Positions 1 to 8,412 of a DNA stretch of 64,000 nt are shown one piece after another. Both the position numbers and the translations under genes were made by a program. The notes beneath the pieces are model-generated. The model saw only the letters and a list, made by a program, of their open reading frames with translations. It did no database searches and was not told the DNA's origin. Position 1 is the stretch's first letter. Every line of letters starts with the position of its first letter. Where the stretch lies: contig JASBSS010000020.1 of assembly GCA_030148805.1 (NCBI GenBank), positions 18,959 through 82,958 of the forward strand, given 5' to 3'. This stretch comes from Thiogranum sp. (GTDB lineage: Bacteria > Pseudomonadota > Gammaproteobacteria > DSM-19610).

Positions 1-515
1 GCCCCGCGGGCCAGCGCCTCCACCGCCGGTCGGGAGATGGCGCCGTAGCTCATCCCTGAGATGTTGAACAAGGACCGGGTGGTGTAGGGGTGGTCGCAGT
101 CGGGTCCCACGGTCACCGCGGCCACTTCGGCGGCGTCGGTGCCCAGCGTGGGAAAGGGGCAGTTGACGAACAGGATCGTACCGGGCGGGGAGAGATTGCG
201 CGTCGAACCGAAGGCGGTGGTGTTGTCCAGGTCCTTGGCGGCGCGATAGACCCAGGAGCGCTCGGCGCGGTTGAAGGGCATTTCCTCACGATCCATGGCG
301 AAAAAATACTGGCGGAAGAAGCCGCCGAGGGTTTCGAACACATAGCGGAACCGCCCGATGACCGGATAGTTACGGCGGATGGCGTGGCGGGTCTGTCTAA
401 TGTCGACGATGTACATCACCAGGATGGACACGCACAGCGTAACGAGGCCAATCACAAACAGGCTCGAAAACACCTCCAAAGCGCGCCCGATGTATCCGCT
501 TTCCGTAATGGTCAT
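1..515 (-). CDS. FMN-binding glutamate synthase family protein, N-terminal part (cut by window edge)
   Basis: This gene reads leftward off the window, so only about 171 N-terminal residues are visible. The ATG at 515 is preceded by a strong GGGAGG Shine-Dalgarno sequence. A membrane segment (about residues 12-38, rich in L/V/I) is followed by the family hallmark stretches RRNYPVIGRFRY, GGFFRQYFFAMDREEMPFNR and SWVYRAAKDLDNT. Later come SLFNISGMSYGAISRPAVEAL, the beginning of the GltB-like FMN-binding barrel. Membrane-anchored members of this family resemble the synthase domain of glutamate synthase, but their substrates are mostly unproven. It is divergent from dusA. The assignment rests on motif recognition of the N-terminus; the catalytic part lies outside the window. 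Confidence 0.8.
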   Translation of the reverse strand, partial: MTITESGYIGRALEVFSSLFVIGLVTLCVSILVMYIVDIRQTRHAIRRNYPVIGRFRYVFETLGGFFRQYFFAMDREEMPFNRAERSWVYRAAKDLDNTTAFGSTRNLSPPGTILFVNCPFPTLGTDAAEVAAVTVGPDCDHPYTTRSLFNISGMSYGAISRPAVEALARG

Positions 516-626
516 GCGTCCTCCCCCACGCCCGCCGGTGCGGGGCCTATGGCGAACTAGCGGCTTATTCCCTGAAAAATGTAGTGACGTATCGATCATG
601 GCCCGGTATTGCCCTAAAATGCCGGC

Positions 627-1634
627 ATGTCGGTCAATCGCTTCCCCGTTTCGGTCGCCCCCATGATGGATTGGACCGACCGCCACTGCCGCTATTTCCT
701 GCGCCAGCTGGCGCCGCGGGTGCGTCTGTACACGGAGATGATCACCACCGCCGCCCTGATCCATGGTGCTCGGGAGCGCCTGCTGGCCTACGACCGGCAG
801 GAGCATCCCTTGGCCATTCAGCTCGGGGGCAGTGAGCCGCAGGAGCTGGCATTTTGCGCCGCGCTGGCGCAAGCGGCGGGCTACGACGAAGTCAATCTCA
901 ATGTGGGCTGCCCCAGCGATCGGGTGCAATCGGGGCGTTTTGGCGCCTGTCTGATGCTGGAACCGGCGCGCGTCGCCGACTGCGTGCGGGCGATGCGCGA
1001 GGCGGTGACCGTCCCGGTGACGGTGAAGTGCCGGATCGGGGTCGATCAGCGTGACAGCTACGCCGAGTTGGCTGAGTTCGTCGCCGGGCTGCTCGACGCG
1101 GGGTTGCGCCACCTCGTGGTCCACGCCCGCAAGGCCTGGTTACAGGGGCTGAGCCCACGGCAGAATCGCGACATACCCCCGTTGCGCTACGAGCAGGTCT
1201 ATCGTCTCAAGCTCGATTTCCCTACGCTCGAGGTCACGCTCAATGGCGGGATCGCCGACGTTCCCGCGATAGCCCGGCATTTGCGCCAGGTAGACGGCGT
1301 GATGCTGGGGCGGGCGGCCTATCACGACCCCTGGTTGCTGGTGGCGGCGCAATCGCTGTTCGAGGCACCGGGCGCGCCGCGCCGCTCACGCGCGCAGGTG
1401 GTGGCGGCGATGCTGCCCTATGTGGAAGCACAGCTGCAACGCGGCACGCGCTTGCAACAGATCACCCGCCACATGCTGGACCTGTTTCAGGGGCTGCCCG
1501 GTGCCCGTGCCTGGCGCCGTTACCTGAGCGAAAACGCGCACCGGGATACGGCCGGGCCCGAGGTCTTGCGCCAGGCGCTGGCGCGGGTACCGGCGGAAAC
1601 GGGAGCGGCGGCGACGCGGACGCTGGCGGGTTGA
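627..1634 (+). CDS. dusA: tRNA-dihydrouridine(20/20a) synthase DusA
   Basis: A 335-residue flavoenzyme that reduces uridine to dihydrouridine at positions 20/20a of the tRNA D-loop using FMN and NADPH. The N-terminus has the DusA signature VAPMMDWTDRHCRYF, then YTEM. The active-site NVGCPSDRVQ motif carries the catalytic Cys95. KCRIGVDQRDSY and HARKAWLQGLSP follow, which distinguish DusA from DusB and DusC. NGGIADV and MLGRAAYHDPW form the phosphate-binding end of the barrel. Length is normal for DusA. It is monocistronic as far as can be seen, ending 36 bp from the convergent trxC stop with no clear terminator between them. Confidence 0.96.
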   Translation: MSVNRFPVSVAPMMDWTDRHCRYFLRQLAPRVRLYTEMITTAALIHGARERLLAYDRQEHPLAIQLGGSEPQELAFCAALAQAAGYDEVNLNVGCPSDRVQSGRFGACLMLEPARVADCVRAMREAVTVPVTVKCRIGVDQRDSYAELAEFVAGLLDAGLRHLVVHARKAWLQGLSPRQNRDIPPLRYEQVYRLKLDFPTLEVTLNGGIADVPAIARHLRQVDGVMLGRAAYHDPWLLVAAQSLFEAPGAPRRSRAQVVAAMLPYVEAQLQRGTRLQQITRHMLDLFQGLPGARAWRRYLSENAHRDTAGPEVLRQALARVPAETGAAATRTLAG

Positions 1635-1670
1635 GGTCGGCGGGCGGACGCGGATTCGCCGCTGCCGCGA

Positions 1671-2114
1671 TCAACGCAGTTGCGACTCGACCCACTGGCT
1701 CAGCCGGCCGGCGTCGAGGGCACCGGCCTGGCGTGCGATTTCGCGCCCGCCGCGGAATACCGCCACCGTGGGGATGCTGCGGATGTTGTATTGGGCCGCC
1801 ACGTTCTGCGCCTGTTCGGTACTGAGTTTGGCAAAGCGCGCGTGCGGCTCCATCTGCGCGGCCACGGTCTTGAAATGCGGCGCCATCATCTTGCATGGCC
1901 CGCACCAGGCGGCCCAGAAATCCACTACCAGGGGGATGTCGTTGCGCTTGACGTGCTTGGCGAAGGTCCGGTCGGTCAGCTCCACCGGCGCCCCGGTAAA
2001 CAACGCCTCCTTACAGCGGCCGCAGGTCGGATGGCTGTCGAGTTTGTCCGCGGGGACCCGATTGACCGCATCGCAGTGCGGACACACCACATGTTTTGCT
2101 TGGCTCACGGTCAC
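1671..2114 (-). CDS. trxC: Thioredoxin 2 (TrxC) with N-terminal zinc finger
   Basis: A 147-residue cytoplasmic disulfide reductase. The N-terminus holds two CxxC pairs (Cys11/Cys14 and Cys31/Cys34) that form the zinc-binding module distinguishing TrxC from TrxA. The thioredoxin fold follows, with the redox motif WCGPC at residues 70-74 and the cis-proline segment IRSIPTVAVF. It lies 57 bp downstream of pepN on the same strand and may be cotranscribed with it. TrxC supports ribonucleotide reductase and oxidative-stress repair; that role comes from the family, not from this sequence. Confidence 0.95.
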   Translation of the reverse strand: MTVSQAKHVVCPHCDAVNRVPADKLDSHPTCGRCKEALFTGAPVELTDRTFAKHVKRNDIPLVVDFWAAWCGPCKMMAPHFKTVAAQMEPHARFAKLSTEQAQNVAAQYNIRSIPTVAVFRGGREIARQAGALDAGRLSQWVESQLR

Positions 2115-2171
2115 GACTCCTGAAAATGACTTCCCGCCTACATGGGGGCGGGGCGGGTCGATTTCAAGCGG

Positions 2172-4841
2172 TTAAGCGTCGAGACTCTTGGAGACGATCT
2201 CGAACACGTCGCGGGAGAGTTTCGCCTGGGCCGCGATACGTTCCAGCTCCTGGCGCATGAGCGCCTGGCGGGCGGGGTCAAAGCGCCGCCAACGACTCAG
2301 CGCGCTGACCAGCCGGGCGGCGATCTGCGGGTTGATCGCGTCGAGCTCCAGCACCCGGTCGGCCAGAAACCGGTAGCCCGCGCCGTCGGCGCTGTGAAAA
2401 CGTATCGGGTTGCCCATGCTGAAACGCCCGATCAGGGCCCGTACCTTGTTGGGATTGGTAAGGCGGAAGGCCGCGTGGCGCAGCAACGCCTCGACCCGCT
2501 CGAGCGTGTCCGGCAGGCACGAAGAGGCCTGGATGCTGAACCACTTGTCCACCACCTGGGGGTCGTGATGCCAGCGTTCATAGAACCGCCTGAGTTCGGT
2601 TTCCCGCTGCGCCCAGGGGTGATCGGCGAGAATCGACAGCGCGGCGAGAGAATCGGTCATGTTGTTGGCCGAGGCCAGCTGGCGCAGACATAGCTCGCGC
2701 CCCAGTTGCGCATCGCTTTCGGCCAGGTAGCCCAGGCACAGGTTCTTCAACGACCGCCGGGCCATGGCCGTGGCGGTGAAGCAATAGGGTTCCTGTCGGT
2801 CATAGCGGTGGTAAATGGCGCTCAGGCTCGGTTGCAGACGCCTGGCGAGTTCGCCGCGGACGAACTCGCGCGCTGCGTGGATGGCCTCGACATCGACGAC
2901 CTCGCAGTGATCGGCAATATAGGATTCGCTTGGCAGCGTCAGCGCCTGGGCGATCAAGGCGGGATCCAGTTGCGGGTGTTCCAGCGTCGTCTGGAAGGCG
3001 TCGACGAAGGCCGGGTCGAGGCCGACGCCGGTGCCCGCGCCGGGCGCGGCGATCAATTCCAGCAGCGTTTGCAGTGCCAGCGTCTGCCCCGCGTCCCAGC
3101 GGTTGAAAGGGTCGGGGTCATGGGCGAACAGAAAGGCCAGCTCGCGGACATCGCGTTGGATATCGAGTTTCACCGGGGCGGAAAAGCCCCGCAACAGGGA
3201 GACCACGGGGCGCTGCGAAATACCGCTGAAACGGAATTCCTGGCGCTCTTGCCGCAGGGCCAGCATCTTGTTCGCGCTTGCCCCGGCGGTGTCTCCCTCG
3301 AGGGTCAGGGGCATGGGGTTTCCTGCTTCATCCAACAACGCCACGTCCACCGGAATATGAAAAGGCAGTTTTGTCGCTTGCCCCGGCGTGGGCGGGCACG
3401 ATTGTTCCAGGGTGAGGAGCAGCTGTTGGCGCTGCGCGTCGTAGGTGGAGGTGGCCTTGATCACCGGTGTGCCCGCCTGGCTGTACCAGCGGCGGAACTG
3501 GTCCAGATCCACCCCGTTGGCCGCCTCCATGGCCGCAACGAAGTCGTCGGTGGTGACCGCCTGGCCGTCGTGGCGGGCGAAATACAGATCGCAGCCCTGG
3601 CGAAAGCCGGCCGCGCCCAGCAGGCGGTGCAGCATGCGCACCACTTCGGCACCTTTGTTATACACGGTGACGGTGTAGAAATTGCTGATTTCCATGTAGG
3701 AGTCGGGACGCACCGGATGGGCCATCGGGCTGGCGTCCTGGGCGAACTGGTGCGCCCTGAGGACGTTGACATCGGCGATGCGCTTGACCGATCGCGAATT
3801 CAGATCGGCGCTGAATTCCTGATCGCGGAAGACGGTGAAGCCTTCCTTGAGGCTGAGCTGGAACCAGTCGCGGCAGGTGACGCGATTGCCCGACCAGTTG
3901 TGGAAATACTCGTGGCCGATGATGCTCTGGATATTGTAGTAGTCGGCGTCGGTGGCGCTGTCCGGACTGGCGAGAACACAGGCGGAATTGAAAATGTTCA
4001 GCCCCTTGTTCTCCATCGCGCCCATGTTGAAATCGTCCACCGCGACGATCATGAAAATGTCCAGGTCATACTCGCGGCCATAGGCTTGCTCGTCCCATTC
4101 CATGGCCTGTTTCAGTGACCGCAGGGCATGCTCGCACTTGGCGCTGTTTTCCGGCTCCACATAGATCTTCAGGGTCACGTCCCGCCCCGAACGCGTGGTG
4201 AAACGGTCCTGTTGGCAGTAGAGGTTGCCGGCCACCAGGGCAAACAGGTAGCTGGGTTTGGGGAACGGATCCTGCCAGGTCGCCCAATGCCGCCCGTCGG
4301 CCAGTTCTCCCTCGGCGACCGGATTGCCATTGGAGAGCAGGACGGGACAGGTGTTCTTGTCGGCGACGAGGGTGGTGGTATAGCGGGCCATCACATCCGG
4401 ACGGTCGGGGAAAAACGTAATCCGACGGAAACCCTCGGCCTCGCACTGCGTGCAATACATGTCGCCCGAGACATACAACCCTTCGAGGGCGGTATTGTGC
4501 GCCGGCGCAATGCGGGTTTCGATTTCCACCGTCGTTCCATCGGGCAGCGGGGGCAGCACCAGCTGCTCCGGGTCGAGCTGGTACTGATGCGGCTCGAGGT
4601 GCACTCCGTCGATGCGCACCGAGACCAGCTCCAGCTGTTTGCCGTCCAGGATCAGGGGCTGTCCGCTGGCCGCTTGCAGCCGATTGTGCCTGACCAGCAA
4701 CTTGCTGCGCACCCGGGTGCGCTCGGGATCCAACTCGAAGCGCAGTTCCACCGCTTCGATCAGATACACGGGAGGCTGGTAATCCTTGAGAAAGATAGTC
4801 CGCGGGGTCGAGGGTGCGGAATCTTTGGCGATGTCTGCCAT
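2172..4841 (-). CDS. pepN: Aminopeptidase N, M1 zinc metallopeptidase
   Basis: An 889-residue broad-specificity aminopeptidase that removes N-terminal residues from peptides in the cytoplasm. The zinc motif HEYFH starts at His310, and the third ligand Glu lies in the following LKEGFTVFRDQEF stretch. The exopeptidase motif GAMEN (in FNMGAMENKGLNIF) lies just upstream. The N-terminal IFLKDYQPPVYLIEAVELRFEL region is typical of proteobacterial PepN and the length fits the family. It is divergent from the luxR-type gene across about 220 bp, and trxC follows on the same strand. Confidence 0.97.
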   Translation of the reverse strand: MADIAKDSAPSTPRTIFLKDYQPPVYLIEAVELRFELDPERTRVRSKLLVRHNRLQAASGQPLILDGKQLELVSVRIDGVHLEPHQYQLDPEQLVLPPLPDGTTVEIETRIAPAHNTALEGLYVSGDMYCTQCEAEGFRRITFFPDRPDVMARYTTTLVADKNTCPVLLSNGNPVAEGELADGRHWATWQDPFPKPSYLFALVAGNLYCQQDRFTTRSGRDVTLKIYVEPENSAKCEHALRSLKQAMEWDEQAYGREYDLDIFMIVAVDDFNMGAMENKGLNIFNSACVLASPDSATDADYYNIQSIIGHEYFHNWSGNRVTCRDWFQLSLKEGFTVFRDQEFSADLNSRSVKRIADVNVLRAHQFAQDASPMAHPVRPDSYMEISNFYTVTVYNKGAEVVRMLHRLLGAAGFRQGCDLYFARHDGQAVTTDDFVAAMEAANGVDLDQFRRWYSQAGTPVIKATSTYDAQRQQLLLTLEQSCPPTPGQATKLPFHIPVDVALLDEAGNPMPLTLEGDTAGASANKMLALRQERQEFRFSGISQRPVVSLLRGFSAPVKLDIQRDVRELAFLFAHDPDPFNRWDAGQTLALQTLLELIAAPGAGTGVGLDPAFVDAFQTTLEHPQLDPALIAQALTLPSESYIADHCEVVDVEAIHAAREFVRGELARRLQPSLSAIYHRYDRQEPYCFTATAMARRSLKNLCLGYLAESDAQLGRELCLRQLASANNMTDSLAALSILADHPWAQRETELRRFYERWHHDPQVVDKWFSIQASSCLPDTLERVEALLRHAAFRLTNPNKVRALIGRFSMGNPIRFHSADGAGYRFLADRVLELDAINPQIAARLVSALSRWRRFDPARQALMRQELERIAAQAKLSRDVFEIVSKSLDA

Positions 4842-5018
4842 CTGTCGGTCGCCGCTTCGGGGAAAGAGGGGTTATTGTAACAGCCTGAATCCACTCGCCA
4901 ACACTGTGGATCAGCGCCCGTCGAAGTATTGACGCCGGGCGGGCGCCATCCGTAAAGTCGCGTATTTCCTTTTCCGCAGGGGGTACTTATACTTTTGCCG
5001 GAGATCCGTATGGCAGGC

Positions 5019-5028
5019 TGTCCGGACA
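5019..5028. promoter_or_regulatory. 10-bp perfect palindrome upstream of the LuxR-type gene
   Basis: TGTCCGGACA is a perfect 10-bp palindrome about 40 bp before the LuxR-type start codon. An AT-rich stretch follows it that could hold a -10 element. It does not fit the lux-box pattern seen before the LuxI gene. It may be an operator or a chance palindrome. Confidence 0.3.
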
Positions 5029-5065
5029 ATGCTTGATATTATTATAACGACTCGGAGAGAGCTCA

Positions 5066-5809
5066 ATGGACTCGACGAATTGTCTTGAGGTGATCGACGC
5101 GGTTCTCGAGGCTGAAAGCGTGGATCGCCTGCACAGCATCTGTGCCAGCGTGTGCAGGGATCATGGGTTCGACCGCTTTATCTACGGGGCGCGCATTCCC
5201 ACCTCTTTCGTCAAGCCGTACTTCATTTTCATCAGCGGCTATCCACGGGAATGGCGCGAGCACTACAATGCGAACAACTACATGGTGATCGATCCCACCG
5301 TGCAGTACTGTGCGCAGAACATCACGCCGATGGCATGGGACGACGGGCTGTTGCGTAGCGACTCCGGCGAGGTCCGCCGATTCATGAGCGAAGCGCGCGA
5401 TTTCGGCCTCAACAGCGGGGTGAGTTTCCCCATCCACACGGCACAAGGCGATTTTGCCATGTTGAGTTTCGCCAGCGACCGGCTGGAGGGGCAACAAGGC
5501 TGCATTCAGCGGGTGCTGCCCCTGGGTCAGTTGTTCGCCGCGTATCTGCATGAAGCGGTGCGGCGAATCTTCAACTCCGATGTTCTGGCCCTGGCGAAAG
5601 TGGACCTGACCCAGCGCGAGCGCGAGTGTCTGCTTTGGGCCACGGAAGGCAAGACCGCCTGGGAAACGTCGCAGATACTGAACATCTCCGAACGCACGGT
5701 CACGTTTCATCTCCAGAACGTTCAGGGAAAACTTGGCGTCAACAACCGCCAGCAGGCGGTGGCCCGAGCCGTTTCCCTGGGTATCATCGAACCTCAGTTC
5801 ACGCAATGA
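5066..5809 (+). CDS. LuxR-family quorum-sensing transcription factor (autoinducer-binding + HTH)
   Basis: A 247-residue regulator with an N-terminal autoinducer-binding domain (about residues 15-165) and a C-terminal LuxR/GerE helix-turn-helix (about 180-245, LTQRERECLLWATEGKTAWE). The acyl-homoserine-lactone pocket residues conserved in TraR/LasR relatives are all present: Trp63, Tyr67, Asp76-Pro77 and Trp91, plus the Gly in FGLNSGVSFPI. It is therefore expected to bind an AHL rather than be a solo with an altered pocket. The start has a good GGAGAG RBS. The cognate LuxI gene lies 112 bp downstream on the same strand, and the gap contains a lux-type box. Confidence 0.93.
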   Translation: MDSTNCLEVIDAVLEAESVDRLHSICASVCRDHGFDRFIYGARIPTSFVKPYFIFISGYPREWREHYNANNYMVIDPTVQYCAQNITPMAWDDGLLRSDSGEVRRFMSEARDFGLNSGVSFPIHTAQGDFAMLSFASDRLEGQQGCIQRVLPLGQLFAAYLHEAVRRIFNSDVLALAKVDLTQRERECLLWATEGKTAWETSQILNISERTVTFHLQNVQGKLGVNNRQQAVARAVSLGIIEPQFTQ

Positions 5810-5844
5810 CCTGAGCCCGATTCGGCATCCCCCTCCCGGCTGCA

Positions 5845-5864
5845 ACCTGTCATATCTGACAGTA
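5845..5864. promoter_or_regulatory. lux-box-type inverted repeat (LuxR binding site)
   Basis: ACCTGTCATATCTGACAGTA is a 20-bp element with a perfect CTGTCA-TATC-TGACAG core. It matches the classical lux box at 13 of 20 positions by my alignment, including the ACCTGT half-site and the ACAG end. It lies 57 bp before the LuxI-type ATG, the expected place for LuxR-activated transcription, which suggests the usual positive autoinduction loop. Confidence 0.8.
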
Positions 5865-5921
5865 CCTGGCCCGGGCGATAAGCGATTAACTGCACTCTGT
5901 TTTAGCGACGGAGGGCACGTC

Positions 5922-6545
5922 ATGAGCGATATCGTATTGGCAGGCGGCAAGCTGCCGGGACTGGACGCCGGAACCCTGAGGGGCATGTTCGCGTTCCGCC
6001 ACCGGGTGTTTTTCAACCGCCTCGGTTGGGAAGTGGACACCCGCGATGATCTGGAGTTCGACCTCTTCGACACCATGAATCCGGTATACATGCTGGCCAA
6101 GCGGCCCACGGGCAATATCGAGGGCTGCTGGCGACTGATGCCGACCACGGATGCCTATATGTTGCGGGATACCTTTCCGCAGCTGTTGCAGAACGACGCC
6201 GCGCCCAGCGACCCGCACATCTGGGAACTGAGCCGTTTCGCCGTGGACGCGTGCGGCGGGGAGGAGACTTCGCAGCAGGCGCCCCTGAACAGCGTCACCA
6301 TGGAGATGATCCGCAAACTCTACGATTTCGCCCGGGAGAATGAAATCTCCCAATTCGTTACCGTCACCAGCGTGGCGCTGGAGAGGTTGCTGAAACGCAC
6401 GGGTCTGCCCATACGCCGTTTCGGCAATGGCCGCGCGCAGAAGATCGGCAGAGTGCTGACCGTGGCCTGTTGGGTGGATATCAACCAGCAGTTCGCCGAT
6501 GTCGTCTATCCGCCCACGCAGGATCTGCGCCACCGGGCGGCCTGA
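5922..6545 (+). CDS. LuxI-family acyl-homoserine-lactone synthase
   Basis: A 207-residue autoinducer synthase, making N-acyl-homoserine lactone from S-adenosylmethionine and an acyl donor. The invariant LuxI residues are present: Arg26, Phe30 and Trp36 in the FRHRVFF..LGW block, Asp47 and Asp50 in EFDLFD, Arg71 in CWRLMPT, and Glu102/Arg105 in WELSRFAV. The ATG at 5922 is chosen because GGAGGG lies 7 bp upstream and the protein then begins at the usual distance before the first motif; the reading frame is open further upstream. Acyl-chain specificity cannot be predicted. It directly follows the LuxR-type gene. Confidence 0.95.
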   Translation: MSDIVLAGGKLPGLDAGTLRGMFAFRHRVFFNRLGWEVDTRDDLEFDLFDTMNPVYMLAKRPTGNIEGCWRLMPTTDAYMLRDTFPQLLQNDAAPSDPHIWELSRFAVDACGGEETSQQAPLNSVTMEMIRKLYDFARENEISQFVTVTSVALERLLKRTGLPIRRFGNGRAQKIGRVLTVACWVDINQQFADVVYPPTQDLRHRAA

Positions 6546-6555
6546 AGCCGACGTC

Positions 6556-6969
6556 ATGGAACAGCAGCGGATTTTGGTGTTAAGCAAGCGCCGCCAACCG
6601 CAGACGGATCTGCCCGTCTCGTTGTGCGGACGTTATCGGTTCACCTATTGCGGCGGTGACGACCAGGCCCTTCTGGTAGCCAGCGAGCAGAGCCAACGCC
6701 GTTTCGATTGGATTTTGATCGATGGCGCGGGAATGGATGGGGATGAAAAGGACTTTCTCCAGTCGCTGCGCGCAATAGGGCTTATTTTTGCCGAAGGTGA
6801 GCAGGGCCGTTCGTGCAAGGTGGAATGGGATGAGAACGGTATCCTGCAATTGTGTTGTGCAAGGAGAAAGACGAGCGGAGAGAAGGGTGTTGCCGCTGCT
6901 GACAAGAGCAAGCAAACCATGGACGGTTTCGTCTTTGAGTTCCACGCGCCTATGGAAAGGGCGGGGTGA
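6556..6969 (+). CDS. Small unknown protein with a receiver-like fold, in the LuxR/LuxI operon
   Basis: A 137-residue protein starting at the ATG 10 bp after the luxI-type stop. It has no signal peptide or membrane segment. The pattern of an initial hydrophobic strand (RILVLSKRR), a middle strand ending in an acidic residue (FDWILIDGAGMDGDE) and a later strand (GLIFAEGE) resembles a CheY-type receiver. The full acidic pocket and the invariant Lys are not evident. The last 40 residues are charged and probably disordered. Its stop overlaps the next gene (GTGA), so translational coupling with the GGDEF/EAL-like protein is likely. The function is unknown, and the receiver reading is inference from strand pattern only. 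Confidence 0.7.
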   Translation: MEQQRILVLSKRRQPQTDLPVSLCGRYRFTYCGGDDQALLVASEQSQRRFDWILIDGAGMDGDEKDFLQSLRAIGLIFAEGEQGRSCKVEWDENGILQLCCARRKTSGEKGVAAADKSKQTMDGFVFEFHAPMERAG

Positions 6970-8330
6970 CAGCGTCGATGGATTTCAGACATATTTCGCT
7001 TTGGCAAGGGATCGATGCTGTCCAGCCACATTCCGCGACGCCGGAGAACAAGGAGTCGTCGGCGGAAAGCCGGGGGAGTCTGTGCAGCCTGCCCCAATTC
7101 CGCGATCGGCTGGATATCGCCATGCGCCGCTCAGCGCGCATGCACAAGTATGCGGTTTTCATTTTGTTGGAGTTCGCCCAGGAACACCTCAGGCTCGGGG
7201 GCGACGGGGAGGAGGAACAAGAGGGGGGATTGCTGATTTACCGGTTGCGCAGTTGCATCCGCTCCAGCGACAGTTTGTGCCGGCTCGGGGAGGGCCGCTT
7301 CGCGCTGCTGCTGGAGGATGTCAAGGAACCTACTGCGGTGCCATTGATGATAGAGAAGATCGAGTCCACTTTGGTGGGGCCGCTGCACGCGCAGGCCGAT
7401 GATCGACAAACTCTGCGCCCGAATGTGGCCGCCAGCCTTCTGCTGGGGAAGGCCCGCTCGGTGGCCAGGGTCTGGCTAGAGACCGAGGCCGCGTTGGAGA
7501 TGGCGGTGATCGACGGACCGGGCCGTTATCGAATTCTGCCGCGGGAGCTCGGCCGTGAGGCGCTGTTGCGCTTTGATCTGGGTCGCGACATGCATCGGGC
7601 TTATCGCAACAAGGAATTCGATCTGAGCTACCAGCCGGTAGTCGGGCTTAGCGAACGCAGGCCGCGTGCGATAGAGGGGTTGCTTCGCTGGCAACATCCG
7701 CAGCGAGGCTGTCTGTATCCAGGGGTGTTCCTGCCGATGCTCGAGGAGAGCGGGCTGATCGTTCCGATCGGAGAGCAACTGCTGCTCCAGGCGTGTCGGA
7801 GCGGCCGGCGGTTGATTGGTGGCGGGCTCGGTCCGGTAAGGCTGGGAGTGAATATCTCCTTTCGTCAGCTGACCGATCCCGGGTTCATGCTCTGCGTGCT
7901 CGATGCCTTGTACGATAGCGGCCTGGCCGCGGAGTCGCTGCAGCTGGAATTTTCCGAGTCGGTGCTGACGCGCGACCTGCATCTGGTTCGACCGTTACTG
8001 GCCGAACTGGATCAGATCGGTATTGCGCTGGCGGTCGACCAGTTCGGTAGTGCCGGCATGCCGCTCAGTGTGTTGGCCGAATTGCCGCTGTCGGCCATCA
8101 AGTTTTCTCCCGCGGTGGTCAGGCGGCTGCCGAGCGATCCAGTGGCCCACGCCCTGGTCAGCGGTGCCATCGCCTTCGCCAGGGCGACCGGCAAGCGCGT
8201 CACCGCCGTGGGCGTGGAACAGTCGGCCGAGGAATGTCTGCTGGCGGAATTGGGCTGCGACGAGGCGCAAGGTGGCTATTATTTTCCACCGCAATCGGGT
8301 GCCTCGCTGATGCGCAGCCTGACGGGGTGA
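6966..8330 (+). CDS. GGDEF/EAL-type protein with degenerate catalytic motifs
   Basis: A 454-residue protein starting at GTG 6966 (overlapping the previous stop) or at ATG 6978. A GGDEF-like domain spans about residues 38-200, but its signature is GEGRF (108-112) instead of GGDEF, so diguanylate cyclase activity is unlikely. An EAL-like domain spans about 210-454. EAL reads EGL (Glu237-Leu239), NISFRQL keeps the Asn, and EFSES keeps the Glu. DDFG has become DQFG (Asp358, Gln359), and the KID triplet is KFS (Lys379). VGVEQ and QGGYYF remain. One metal-site acid and the KID Asp are lost, which suggests a weak enzyme or a c-di-GMP/partner-binding sensor. No membrane segments. It lies in the quorum-sensing operon. 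Confidence 0.85.
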   Translation: MTASMDFRHISLWQGIDAVQPHSATPENKESSAESRGSLCSLPQFRDRLDIAMRRSARMHKYAVFILLEFAQEHLRLGGDGEEEQEGGLLIYRLRSCIRSSDSLCRLGEGRFALLLEDVKEPTAVPLMIEKIESTLVGPLHAQADDRQTLRPNVAASLLLGKARSVARVWLETEAALEMAVIDGPGRYRILPRELGREALLRFDLGRDMHRAYRNKEFDLSYQPVVGLSERRPRAIEGLLRWQHPQRGCLYPGVFLPMLEESGLIVPIGEQLLLQACRSGRRLIGGGLGPVRLGVNISFRQLTDPGFMLCVLDALYDSGLAAESLQLEFSESVLTRDLHLVRPLLAELDQIGIALAVDQFGSAGMPLSVLAELPLSAIKFSPAVVRRLPSDPVAHALVSGAIAFARATGKRVTAVGVEQSAEECLLAELGCDEAQGGYYFPPQSGASLMRSLTG

Positions 8331-8334
8331 AAAA

Positions 8335-8370
8335 TCCCCGTGCCGAACCTGAGGAGATTCGACACGGGGA
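8335..8370 (-). terminator. Stem-loop downstream of the YccA-type gene
   Basis: TCCCCGTGCCGAA pairs with TTCGACACGGGGA (one mismatch) around a 10-nt loop. On the minus strand it is followed by a short run of four T. It lies 43 bp past the stop of the leftward gene at 8413 and only 5 bp past the stop of the rightward GGDEF/EAL gene. It could stop transcription from both sides. Confidence 0.6.
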
Positions 8371-8412
8371 CGGGGCGATCCGGTTTGAGGACCGAGGGTC
8401 TCGCTTTGGTTT

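Noticed and set aside
90..560. Rightward open frame of 156 codons at the left edge
   Set aside because: The minus strand of the same region gives a strong match to the N-terminus of the FMN-binding glutamate synthase family with a good RBS; the rightward frame is its shadow.
2706..4118. 470-codon rightward open frame inside pepN
   Set aside because: It lies opposite pepN, has no RBS or family features, and its composition is that of antisense high-GC shadow.
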